Counted from the first letter of the stretch, positions 15,770 through 23,535 are shown. The stretch: DNA of 32,670 nucleotides from Actinomyces sp. ZJ308 (GCF_011752065.1 NZ_JAAIJY010000035.1:1-32670), one strand, 5' to 3'. Notes: generated by a model not told the origin, from the sequence alone. Numbers and translations: made by a program.

Positions 15770-16557
15770 TGCCCGCCTCGGCCCCGCAGCAGGAGCCCCG
15801 CGACGGCGTCGAGCGGCAGGCCCCGAGCCCCGGGGCCCGGGGCTCCCTGGGCCGGGGGCTGCGGCGGACGGTCGCCGGTCTGCTTCTTGGGGCGGGCTCG
15901 TCCGAGCGCTTCGCCTGGCCGGTGCGCCTTGTGCCCGAACCGGCCCGGGAGGGCCCGACCCTCGGAGCACCGGCAGGCCCCGATCGCCCGTCCGTCGTCG
16001 TACGTGAGCTCCGAGCCGACGACGAGGAGGACTGGAGGGCGCTGCGGCTGGCGGAGAATGACCGGCTCGCCCCCTGGGAGGCCACCCTGCCGGTGGGCGG
16101 CGGAGAGACCCTGAGCGCCTTCCCCGACTTCGTGCGCCGCCAGAAGCGCCGGGCCAGGCTGGGGGAGGCGATGCCCTTCGTCGTCGAGGTCGACGGTGCC
16201 TTCGCCGGCCAGGTCGCCGTCGACCCGATCACCTGGGGCGCCACGCGCAGCGCCCAGGTGGGCTACTGGATCGGAGGTGCGTGGCAGGGGCGCGGGATCA
16301 TGCGTCTGTCGGTGGCCATGGTCCTCGACCACCTCCTGGGGCCGGTCGGGCTGCACCGCGTGGAGATCAATGTGCGCCCCGACAACGAGCGGAGCCTGGC
16401 GCTGTGCCGTGGGCTCGGACTGCGTGAGGAGGGGCTGCGCCGCGGCTACATGCACATCAACGGCGCATGGGCCGATCACGTCTCCTTCGCGGCCCTCGCC
16501 GAGGAGGTCCACGGACCCGACGGCGTCGGCTTCCAGCAGAGGCTCGCCCGAGGGTGA
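15769..16557 (+). CDS. rimJ: RimJ/RimL-type GNAT N-acetyltransferase
   Basis: 262 residues. Residues 1-80 are a variable Pro/Arg/Gly-rich N-terminus, longer than usual for the family (about 180-220). The GNAT domain runs from about 80 to 245: VVVRELRADDEEDWRALRLAEN at its start, FVVEVDGAFAGQVAVDPI for strands 2-4, GYWIGGAWQGRGIM with the acetyl-CoA loop (QGRGI), and LHRVEINVRPDNERSLALCR, typical of RimJ/RimL enzymes that acetylate protein N-termini or small amines. The start codon overlaps the moeA-like stop (TGATG), so translation is probably coupled. The moeA-rimJ-membrane-protein order is conserved in many actinobacteria. The true substrate is unknown. Confidence 0.9.
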   Translation: MPASAPQQEPRDGVERQAPSPGARGSLGRGLRRTVAGLLLGAGSSERFAWPVRLVPEPAREGPTLGAPAGPDRPSVVVRELRADDEEDWRALRLAENDRLAPWEATLPVGGGETLSAFPDFVRRQKRRARLGEAMPFVVEVDGAFAGQVAVDPITWGATRSAQVGYWIGGAWQGRGIMRLSVAMVLDHLLGPVGLHRVEINVRPDNERSLALCRGLGLREEGLRRGYMHINGAWADHVSFAALAEEVHGPDGVGFQQRLARG

Positions 16558-16817
16558 CGATTTCTCACGGCTCGCGCGGGGTGGGGGAGCCGTGCCCGCA
16601 GAGGTGCTCGTGGAGCGGCCGGGCGCATCCGAGTGCGTCCGGGTGCATCGCGGTGGCGCGATCGGCCGGCTGGATGAGGCGAGGGAATCGATGCGGAAGA
16701 AACGTGTGTGACTGGTGTGATAACAGAGGTGCATTACTGACAGTGTGACGTCTTGAATCCCAGGTATTTCGCAGGAAAACCGGAGTGTTCCTGCGCGGGG
16801 AGAAGCCTCTGCGCGCC

Positions 16818-16823
16818 TACGGT
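16818..16823 (+). promoter_or_regulatory. -10 box of a possible leaderless promoter
   Basis: TACGGT (TAnnnT) ends 6 nt before GTG 16830. Upstream, the 16558-16785 gap has no gene and holds three GTGTGA repeats (about 16704-16748) of unknown meaning. Confidence 0.35.
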
Positions 16824-16829
16824 TACGGT

Positions 16830-18461
16830 GTGGGAATCGAGATCTGGGCCGTCATCGCCCTCTTCACGATTCTCTCCGTGTACCTCCTTCCGTATTTGGT
16901 GGGGCGCCGTGAGATGGCACGGCGCTCCAACGTCCAGGACCGCTACTCGGCCGAGCTGCGTGTCCTGGCCACGGGAGCCGCCGCCGTCGAGCGCGACGAC
17001 ACCTGTGCGAGCAGTGGGCATGCGGAGCTCTTTCGACGTCGACCGGAGGTGAGGGTGATGAACAGGCCCGCCGTGAGGAATGTGCGTGCCCTGCGCACCG
17101 AGCGCGAGCTCGACCATGCTCGTCAGGTTCACGCCCAGGGGCGTGAGCGCCGCCGGGTCGCCGCCTCGCACCGCGGGGTCGTCGCCAGTGTCCTGCTCGG
17201 GGTCTCGCTGGGCGCCTGGGTGCTGGGCTTCGTCACGGCCCTGCCCTGGTGGCCGGCCCTGCTGCCCACTGCGCTGCTGGGGGCATCGATGGTGGCCGGA
17301 CGTCGGGCCGCCCTGGCCTCCGCCGCGGCGGACCGCCGTGAGCGCCGCCGCATCGCCGAGCTCGAGCACACCCTGGTGACCCTGACCGGCCGACGCTCGT
17401 CGGCCTCCGTCGTGGCCGCGCCCCGCTCCGTCGTCGACGGCGCGCGCAGCGCCTCCAGTGCTTCCGGCAGTGCCGGCAGCGCCTTCGGCGTCAGTGCCGC
17501 CTCGCCCGCCGCGCCCGCCAGTGAGGCGAGTGCGGCGCAGGATCCCTTCATGGAGCGACTCTCCAGGGAGAGCGCCCAGCGGGCCTCGGCCGGCTCGGCG
17601 ACATCGGCCCAGGAGGCCGCAGGTACGACGTCCGCCGACGCCGCCACCGAGACCGCCACCGAGGCGGCTGTCCCAGCGGCTCCGGCCGCTGCGCCGGCCG
17701 CTGAGACCACCGCGGCGGCCTCCGTGACAGGCACTCAGCCCTCCCGTACCGCCGACTCCGAGGCGGATCGCCTCGCTCGGCTCGATGCCGATCTCGACGC
17801 CGAGACCGCCGCGGCCGTGGCCGCCGAGCGCGAGGCGACCCGACGCGCCTCGGTGTACGTGCCCTCGCGCCACGCCGGCAGGGTCTCCCACGACATGCGC
17901 GACGCCGTCTCCCGCGACGGCGACGAGGGAAGCTCACCGCGCACCAAGGACTTCGTCGCCTCCCTGTCGACGTCGACCTCCCGGCGCCTGACCGGCTGGG
18001 GCAAGCTCTTCGCCGAGGCGAGCGCCATCGAGCAGGAGGCGCAGGCCCAGGAGGCCGCGGCGTCTGCCCCCGCGGCTCCCCCGCGCGCGCGGCAGGCCAC
18101 TGCTCCGGTCTCTCCGGCGCCCTCCGAACCGGCTCGACCGGCCTCTCGCCCGCAGGCCCCCGCGGCCAGTGCCCCCGTCGAGGCGGAGGAGGTCACCAAG
18201 GAGGAGACGACGACGTCAACCCCGCCCCAGGGCTGGCGGCCGGTCCATGTCCCCGCCCCGACCTACACGCTGGCGGCTCGGGCGCCCCGGCGCTCCTACT
18301 CCGACCCGGTGGTCGAGCCGGGTGCCTCGGCGCCGGTGCCCGCGCGTCCGCAGACGGCCCGTGCCTACGTTCCCGCTCCGGTGGAGGATGATGAGGAGGA
18401 GCTCTTCCACCCCATCGACCTCGATGCCATCCTCGAGGGGCGGCGGGCGGCCGGCGAGTAG
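16830..18461 (+). CDS. Membrane protein with long disordered tail (GlpR-like)
   Basis: 543 residues from GTG 16830. One transmembrane helix begins almost at once (about 5-24, WAVIALFTILSVYLLPYLVG). Then come a basic RREMARRSNVQDRYSAELR segment and a conserved-looking domain to about 110. Two further helices (about 117-158, VVASVLLGVSLGAWVLGFV ... LLPTALLGASMVAG) follow, then a tail of nearly 380 residues rich in Ala, Ser, Pro and Glu, including a region cut by acidic and Thr/Ser runs. The last residues are acidic (EDDEEELFHPIDLDAILEG). Its place after moeA-rimJ and the short N-terminus before the first helix match the GlpR/Rv0996-type proteins; in Corynebacterium GlpR is the membrane receptor for the gephyrin-like Glp at the division site. 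GTG 16785 with an AGGA 8 nt upstream is an alternative start. The function is inferred from context. Confidence 0.8.
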   Translation: MGIEIWAVIALFTILSVYLLPYLVGRREMARRSNVQDRYSAELRVLATGAAAVERDDTCASSGHAELFRRRPEVRVMNRPAVRNVRALRTERELDHARQVHAQGRERRRVAASHRGVVASVLLGVSLGAWVLGFVTALPWWPALLPTALLGASMVAGRRAALASAAADRRERRRIAELEHTLVTLTGRRSSASVVAAPRSVVDGARSASSASGSAGSAFGVSAASPAAPASEASAAQDPFMERLSRESAQRASAGSATSAQEAAGTTSADAATETATEAAVPAAPAAAPAAETTAAASVTGTQPSRTADSEADRLARLDADLDAETAAAVAAEREATRRASVYVPSRHAGRVSHDMRDAVSRDGDEGSSPRTKDFVASLSTSTSRRLTGWGKLFAEASAIEQEAQAQEAAASAPAAPPRARQATAPVSPAPSEPARPASRPQAPAASAPVEAEEVTKEETTTSTPPQGWRPVHVPAPTYTLAARAPRRSYSDPVVEPGASAPVPARPQTARAYVPAPVEDDEEELFHPIDLDAILEGRRAAGE

Positions 18462-18544
18462 TCCTGCCGCGGGGAGCGGGAGACTCCCTCAGGCTGTTGC
18501 GGGGCAGGTTCTGGTGCCGGTGGGCGGGTTCACCGCCATCGAAC

Positions 18545-18575
18545 TTGCCAGCACGCCCCGCGGCGATGCTAGGAT
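18545..18575 (+). promoter_or_regulatory. Promoter of tRNA-Ala
   Basis: TTGCCA (18545-18550), 19-nt spacer, TAGGAT (18570-18575), 12 nt before the mature tRNA. Confidence 0.55.
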
Positions 18576-18587
18576 CAACCCGCACCT

Positions 18588-18660
18588 GGGGCTATGGCGC
18601 AGTTGGTAGCGCGTCTCGTTCGCAATGAGAAGGTCGGGGGTTCGAATCCCCCTAGCTCCA
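18588..18660 (+). tRNA. tRNA-Ala (anticodon CGC)
   Basis: 73-nt cloverleaf: acceptor GGGGCTA (18588-18594) with TAGCTCC (18653-18659), which includes the G3-U70 pair that marks tRNA-Ala. The anticodon loop is TTCGCAA with anticodon CGC, and the T-arm is GGGGGTTCGAATCCCCC. Discriminator A18660 is followed by CCA (18661-18663), which may be encoded. A terminator follows at once. Confidence 0.96.
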
Positions 18661-18667
18661 CCACATG

Positions 18668-18706
18668 AGGGTCTGCCCCGCCGAGAGGATCGGCGGGGCA
18701 GACCCT
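18668..18706 (+). terminator. Terminator after tRNA-Ala
   Basis: AGGGTCTGCCCCGCCGA (18668-18684) pairs perfectly over 17 bp with 18690-18706; the loop is GAGGA and TTTCC follows the stem. Confidence 0.88.
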
Positions 18707-18797
18707 TTCCCGTTCCGGGCCGGAGACGTACGAGTCGGTTCCGGGTCCACCGATAGGATCCCGTCACATCGTGGGGTGATGAGTTAAGAGAGGCGAA

Positions 18798-18908
18798 GTG
18801 GCGAGGAGCCGCCGGACGGCGCGCAGTGCCGAGTTGACCGACCTGGTGCACGTTCACCGCGCCGTCGAGTCCGGCCGCAGCACCGGCAAGGTCGTCCTGC
18901 TCCCGTGA
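18798..18908 (+). pseudogene. Remnant of a zinc-type alcohol dehydrogenase/quinone reductase C-terminus
   Basis: A 36-codon frame (GTG 18798, stop 18906-18908) ends ELTDLVHVHRAVESGRSTGK followed by VVLLP. This is the usual last stretch of medium-chain zinc-dependent dehydrogenases (aeAHraLEsG...GKvVL.p). An in-frame stop lies just upstream (18780-18782) and the rest of the enzyme is absent, so it is read as a decayed fragment, not a working gene. It marks the 18661-19106 gap, otherwise non-coding, as a rearrangement point between tRNA-Ala and the polysaccharide operon. Confidence 0.6.
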
Positions 18909-18914
18909 CGACGC

Positions 18915-18950
18915 AGTGATTTCAATCACTCGAAATCGACGTTGGTCGAT
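18915..18950. promoter_or_regulatory. Two adjacent inverted repeats upstream of the polysaccharide operon
   Basis: AGTGATTTCAATCACT (18915-18930, 7-bp arms, 2-nt centre) is followed 4 nt later by ATCGAC-GTTG-GTCGAT (18935-18950). They lie about 155-190 nt before the first gene of the operon and could be regulator sites. A TATCCT -10-like box (19058-19063) lies between them and the start. Confidence 0.35.
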
Positions 18951-19106
18951 GGAAGTGCGCGGATTTGCGCGGACTCCCATGGCCGTCGGCGTGTTGTGGC
19001 AACCGGCCGGGATGGGGATGTTGCCCCTAACGCGATCGGTGCCGGCCGTCCGGTGCGTATCCTGGAACAGAAACCAACCAAGTGGACTGTTAACTGGAGA
19101 AGCACC

Positions 19107-20414
19107 GTGCTGCAGCATGATCGGATGGGCCGTCGTAATTTTCTGATGGGCGGTCTCGCCTTGGCTGCCTCGAGCACACTTTTACCCGAGGCAATGCAGC
19201 TCACGGCCCATGCCTCTCCCGTCCTCCCAGCAGCGCCGGCCGCCGGCCCTCCCATACGGCAGCCGCAGGCGGTGCTCTCCGACATGCAGGACCCGCGCGC
19301 CTGGGTCCTCTCCTCCGACGACGGCTCCATACGGCCCGACACCTCCACCTACTCCCACGGGACCCAGTCGCTGGAGATCACCACCACTGACGATCCCGAC
19401 CGACCCACCAGCGCCGACCTCGCCCTGGTGGGCGTCGACATGACCGACTGCCAGTGGGACCTGTGGCTTCGCGCTGAGGACTACCGGCAGATCGGAAGCA
19501 TCCTGCTCGAGCTCGGCGGGGACGGCGAGGACTGCCTGCGCCTCGACGTCGCTCCCGACATGCGCACGCTGCGCACCGGGACCTGGTGCCGGGTCACTGT
19601 CAACCGCGCCGCGACGCGCTCCGTCGTCGGCAGCCCACTGCTGGAGCGGGTGACGAGGGTGAGGCTGAAGGTCGTCCCCGAATCCGACTCGTCCCCGAGC
19701 CGGATCTGGCTCGGGTACCTGGCCACCCTGCCCTCGGCCGACAGCGGCATCGTCTCCATCTCCTTCGACGACGGCTACGACAGCGACTACGACACGGCCC
19801 GGGGCATCATGCAGCGCTACGGCATCCCCGCGGGAACCTCCTACGTCATCGCCGACAAGGTCGGGTTGCCGGGCCGTATGAGCAACGACCAGCTTGCCGA
19901 GATGCGAGAGGTCCATGGCTGGGACATCGCCGCTCACGCCTCGGCAGATCTCACCACGCTCGACGAGCCGGGGGTGCGCAAGGAGTTCGGGACCATCAGG
20001 GCCTTCCTCCTGGACCACGGGTATCGCGACGGCGCCGCCCACTTCGCCCTGCCCATGGGCCGTTACAACGAGCTCGTCCTGCGCGTGTCCCAGGACTACT
20101 TCAACTCGCTGCGCACCATCGACGTCGCCCCGGAGACCCTCGCGCCGGGGGACCCGTACCGGCTGCGCGTCTTCTACTGCGGTGCCTACACCACCGAGGA
20201 ACAGGTGGAACGGACCCTGGCCAAGTGCCGGGAGCACCGTTGCTGGACCCACATGGTCTTCCACCGGGTCGATAAGGACCCCGACGACGCACCCGAGTCG
20301 GTGGGGGCCGCCAGCTTCAAGCGGTTCATGAAACGCGTGGCTGAGTCCGGCCTGCCCGTCAAGACGGTTTCGGAGGTCATGCGCAGTCAGGCGCCCGCCC
20401 CCGCCCCGGACTGA
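19107..20414 (+). CDS. Tat-exported polysaccharide deacetylase-like (CE4/NodB) protein
   Basis: 435 residues from GTG 19107, which has GGAGA 6 nt upstream. The N-terminus carries a twin-arginine signal (GRRNFLMGGLALAASS, about 8-23), so it is probably exported folded. Residues about 50-215 look like a beta-sandwich, possibly carbohydrate-binding, domain (HGTQSLEITTTDD ... WLRAEDYRQIGSILLELGGD). The NodB-like domain follows (about 216-425): motif 1 is SFDDGYD (219-225, D221 D222). Motif 2, normally H-[ST]-x-x-H, reads HASAD (H277, D281), so the second metal-binding His is missing. Motif 3-like ALPMGRYN follows. CE4 enzymes remove N-acetyl groups from GlcNAc in polymers. It is the first of a three-gene operon with ugd and a hyaluronan-synthase-like gene, which suggests that product as its substrate. 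Activity is uncertain because of the altered motif. Confidence 0.85.
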   Translation: MLQHDRMGRRNFLMGGLALAASSTLLPEAMQLTAHASPVLPAAPAAGPPIRQPQAVLSDMQDPRAWVLSSDDGSIRPDTSTYSHGTQSLEITTTDDPDRPTSADLALVGVDMTDCQWDLWLRAEDYRQIGSILLELGGDGEDCLRLDVAPDMRTLRTGTWCRVTVNRAATRSVVGSPLLERVTRVRLKVVPESDSSPSRIWLGYLATLPSADSGIVSISFDDGYDSDYDTARGIMQRYGIPAGTSYVIADKVGLPGRMSNDQLAEMREVHGWDIAAHASADLTTLDEPGVRKEFGTIRAFLLDHGYRDGAAHFALPMGRYNELVLRVSQDYFNSLRTIDVAPETLAPGDPYRLRVFYCGAYTTEEQVERTLAKCREHRCWTHMVFHRVDKDPDDAPESVGAASFKRFMKRVAESGLPVKTVSEVMRSQAPAPAPD

Positions 20415-20501
20415 GGCCGACGTCGCGCGCCGCCCCGGGCACCCATCCCCAGTCCTCCCTTCCGACCTTCCCGAATCGCCTGATACGGATGGATTGACTG
20501 C

Positions 20502-21824
20502 ATGAACATCACTGTCATCGGTTGCGGCTACCTTGGAGCCGTCCACGCCTGTGCCATGGCCGAGCTGGGTCACCGCGTCGTCGGTGTCGACGTCGACCAG
20601 GACAAGGTCGACGCCCTCGCCCAAGGGCGGGCCCCCTTCCATGAGCCGGGATTCACCGAGATCCTGCGACGACGGATCGAGGCAGGCGGACTGATGTTCA
20701 CGACCGACTTCTCGGCGATCTCCGGGGCGCAGGCCCACTTCATCGCCGTCGGTACGCCGCAGGGCCCCGATGGGGCCGCGGACCTGACCTACGTTGACGC
20801 CGCCGTTGAGGCGATGAGGCCGTACCTGGGGGCGTGCCTCGACGGCGACGAGGTCGTCGTGGGCAAGTCGACCGTCCCCGTGGGCACGGCCGCCCGTCTG
20901 GCCCCGACCATCGCCGCCTCAGGAGCCCTCCTGGTCTGGAACCCCGAGTTCCTGCGTGAGGGGTTCGCCGTCGAGGACACCTTGAACCCCGACCGCATGG
21001 TCTACGGTCTGCCGGAGGAGCCGGCCGGCGCCGAGCGCGCCACGGCCGTGCTGGACGAGCTCTACGCTCCCATCATCGAGTCGGGAACGCCCCGACTCGT
21101 CATGGACTACGCCACCGCCGAGCTGGTCAAGATCAGTGCCAACGCCTTCCTGGCCACGAAGATCTCCTTCATCAACGCCATGGCCAGCGTGTGCGACGCC
21201 GCCGGTGGGGACGTCACCGCGCTGGCCCGGAGCATCGGGATGGACGCTCGGATCGGCGGTCGTTTCCTGCGGGCGGGGATCGGCTTCGGCGGCGGCTGCC
21301 TGCCCAAGGACATCCGCGCCTTCCGGGCCCGGGCCGATGAGCTCGGCGTCGGCGAGGCGCTGAACTTCCTCGCCGAGGTGGACCAGATCAACGAGGACGC
21401 CCGCCACCAGACCCTGGACAAGGCCAGGAGCATGCTCGGCGGTTCGGTGAACCGGGCGCGCGTGGCGGTGCTCGGCACGACCTTCAAACCCAACAGCGAT
21501 GACATGCGGTGCTCGCCCGGCCTGGCCATCGCCGCCGAGCTGGCTGACGAGGGCGCCCGGGTGGTTGTGACCGACCCCGCTGCCGCACCGATCCTCGCCC
21601 ATGACGACGATCTGCCCTACGACGTCGCGGCCGATCTTGAGGAGGCGCTGACCGCGGCTGACCTGGTCCTCCTGGCGACCGAGTGGGACCAGTACACCCG
21701 GTGCGACCCCTCCTGGGCGGCTGCCCTCGTCGACAGGCGCAACGTCGTCGACGGACGTAACGCCTTGGACCCCGAGGCGTGGCGGAGGGCGGGCTTCGCC
21801 TACGCCGCTGTCGGCTCTCGGTAG
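20502..21824 (+). CDS. ugd: UDP-glucose 6-dehydrogenase
   Basis: 440 residues. It oxidises UDP-glucose to UDP-glucuronate with 2 NAD+. The N-terminal Rossmann fold is plain (VIGCGYLGAVHACAMAELGH, residues 4-23), the acidic residue for the NAD ribose lies in GVDVDQDKV, the substrate loop in FLREGFAVEDTLNPDR, and the catalytic Cys is C266 in GFGGGCLPKD. The C-terminal domain holds LGTTFKPNSDDMRCSP, the conserved UDP-binding stretch. Length is normal. ATG 20502 has GGATGG upstream at about 10 nt. It lies 87 nt after the deacetylase-like gene and 42 nt before the glycosyltransferase, so a single transcript is likely; its product would be one of the two sugar donors if that transferase makes hyaluronan. 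Confidence 0.96.
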   Translation: MNITVIGCGYLGAVHACAMAELGHRVVGVDVDQDKVDALAQGRAPFHEPGFTEILRRRIEAGGLMFTTDFSAISGAQAHFIAVGTPQGPDGAADLTYVDAAVEAMRPYLGACLDGDEVVVGKSTVPVGTAARLAPTIAASGALLVWNPEFLREGFAVEDTLNPDRMVYGLPEEPAGAERATAVLDELYAPIIESGTPRLVMDYATAELVKISANAFLATKISFINAMASVCDAAGGDVTALARSIGMDARIGGRFLRAGIGFGGGCLPKDIRAFRARADELGVGEALNFLAEVDQINEDARHQTLDKARSMLGGSVNRARVAVLGTTFKPNSDDMRCSPGLAIAAELADEGARVVVTDPAAAPILAHDDDLPYDVAADLEEALTAADLVLLATEWDQYTRCDPSWAAALVDRRNVVDGRNALDPEAWRRAGFAYAAVGSR

Positions 21825-21866
21825 CCGCTGCGGCCATCAATCCCTTCGACACGGAAGGACTGGCGC

Positions 21867-23381
21867 ATGCCCTGGTCATTCGGATTCTTCGTCATGCTCG
21901 GCTGCCTTCTCATCCTTCTGGCCTGCCTCGCGGTCAAGACGCTGTTCAAGCGCGGGATGGACCTTAAAGCAGTGCGGGTCCGCAGCGCGGGAGGCCGTCG
22001 GGTGGTCACTGTGCGAACGCCTGTGGCGACGCGGGCCGAGGCGCAGCGCTGCGCGGACGACACCGGGATGCCGCGGGCGCTCATGGGGATCAGTCGTCCC
22101 TCGCCCGCCATCATGGTCACTGTGGGCCTGGCCGGCTGGCTGTCCTGGCGAGTGCTGGTCAGCCGGCACCACGTCCTGGACCCGTGGGCCGTGTGGACCT
22201 TCGACCTCCTCTTCCTCCTCGTCGCCGTCCAGCTGGTGCTGGCCTGCTTCGAGGGGCGCGTGGTCGGCGGGGGTGAGGCGTATCGGGTCGCCGTGCTCAT
22301 CCCGCTCTACAACGAGGACCCCGACGTCGTGGTGCGGATGCTCTCCGCCCTGCTGAACCAGAGCTTCCCGCCGGCCGAGATCCACGTCGTCGACGACGGC
22401 TCCACCCAGGGCTCCTACCTGGAGCAGCGGGACTGGTTCATCGAGCAGGCCGCGGTCAGCGGCATCTACGCCACCTGGCAACGGACTGCCAACGAGGGCA
22501 AGCGTCACGCTCAGGTCCATGGCTTCAGGAAGATCCGCGACGCCGACCTGTTCGTGACCGTCGACTCCGACTCCATGCTCGACGCCGAGGCCCTGCGCGA
22601 GATCGTCCAGCCCTTCAGTGACCCCCGGGTCATGTCGGTTGCCGGCGTCATCCTGGCGATCAACAACCGGGAGAACCTCCTGGCACGGGTGACCGACGTG
22701 ATCTTCGTGGGGCAGCAGCTCGTCGACCGCGCCTTCATGTCTCAGCTCGGGTCGGTGATGGTCAACTCCGGTGGTCTGGCCGCCTACCGGTGCAGCATCC
22801 TGGCTGAGAACATCGACGTCTACATGAACGAGAGGTACCTGGGGCGGCACGTGGAGTTCTCCGACGACTCCATGCTGACGCTCTTCGCCCTGCTCCACGG
22901 CAGGACCGTCCAGCAGCCCTCGGCCTTCGCCTTCGCGTGGATGCCCGACCGGTGGAGCCACCACTACCGCCAGCAGGAGCGCTGGTTCCGCGGCTCCTTC
23001 ATCCGCGGACTCTGGCGCATCCGCTTCCTGCCGCTCCTCTCATGGGGGTGGTGGAGGCAGGCCACCGGCTGGATGCAGATCTGGGCGGTGTCCTCGGTGT
23101 TCGTCTACCTGGTGCTCTGGCGTCCGCTCGCCACCGGCAACGGCGTTCCTCTCGCGGTGGCGCTGGTGCCCCTCATGATCGGGCTGGCCCAGAACTCGAG
23201 GTACCTCAACGTGTGGCGGTCGGACACCACCGGCTTTCAGAGGCGCGTGAGCCTCATCCTGTCTCCGGCGGCGACGCTCTGGTCGGCGCTCATCCTGCGA
23301 CCCCTGCGGGTGTGGGGCATGGTCACCAGCTGGAAGATGGGGTGGAACACCCGTCAGCAGGTCGAGGTCACCTCTCGGTGA
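21867..23381 (+). CDS. Membrane glycosyltransferase family 2, hyaluronan-synthase-like
   Basis: 504 residues. Three N-terminal membrane helices (about 5-22, 74-93, 108-127) precede a cytoplasmic GT-A domain (about 130-350), and three or four C-terminal helices follow. Every processive-synthase motif of hyaluronan synthase is present: VVDDGS, NEGKRHAQ (209-216, matching streptococcal HasA NxGKRHAQ), DSDS (233-236), SGGLAAYR (301-308; SGPLSIYR in HasA), SDDSMLT (332-338; GDDRCLT in HasA), and the polymer-channel motif QQERW (369-373). Chitin synthase/NodC relatives share some of these, so the polymer could be hyaluronan, another GlcA/GlcNAc polymer or a homopolymer; the adjacent ugd favours a glucuronate-containing one. 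ATG 21867 follows GGAAGGA. It is longer than streptococcal HasA (about 420) because of the extra N-terminal membrane region. Confidence 0.88.
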   Translation: MPWSFGFFVMLGCLLILLACLAVKTLFKRGMDLKAVRVRSAGGRRVVTVRTPVATRAEAQRCADDTGMPRALMGISRPSPAIMVTVGLAGWLSWRVLVSRHHVLDPWAVWTFDLLFLLVAVQLVLACFEGRVVGGGEAYRVAVLIPLYNEDPDVVVRMLSALLNQSFPPAEIHVVDDGSTQGSYLEQRDWFIEQAAVSGIYATWQRTANEGKRHAQVHGFRKIRDADLFVTVDSDSMLDAEALREIVQPFSDPRVMSVAGVILAINNRENLLARVTDVIFVGQQLVDRAFMSQLGSVMVNSGGLAAYRCSILAENIDVYMNERYLGRHVEFSDDSMLTLFALLHGRTVQQPSAFAFAWMPDRWSHHYRQQERWFRGSFIRGLWRIRFLPLLSWGWWRQATGWMQIWAVSSVFVYLVLWRPLATGNGVPLAVALVPLMIGLAQNSRYLNVWRSDTTGFQRRVSLILSPAATLWSALILRPLRVWGMVTSWKMGWNTRQQVEVTSR

Positions 23382-23523
23382 GCCGGCAGTCGGCCGCGTG
23401 TCCCGGAAGGGCCTGCCTGGCGACATCCGATCGCTTGGCCGCGTCGGGCCGGGTGCCCCGCGTCGTCGGCGGATGATCGTATCGGTGTACTGCCGGTTCC
23501 TCAGAAGGTCGTGGTCGTGGGGC

Positions 23524-23529
23524 TACTGT
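23524..23529 (+). promoter_or_regulatory. -10 box of a leaderless promoter
   Basis: TACTGT (TAnnnT) ends 6 nt before ATG 23536; no ribosome binding site is present. Confidence 0.45.
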
Positions 23530-23535
23530 GTTGCG

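Noticed and set aside
14459-15970. Minus-strand frame of 503 codons opposite the MoeA-like gene
   Set aside because: The plus strand carries clear MoeA motifs; the minus product is low-complexity Gly/Asp/Val sequence.
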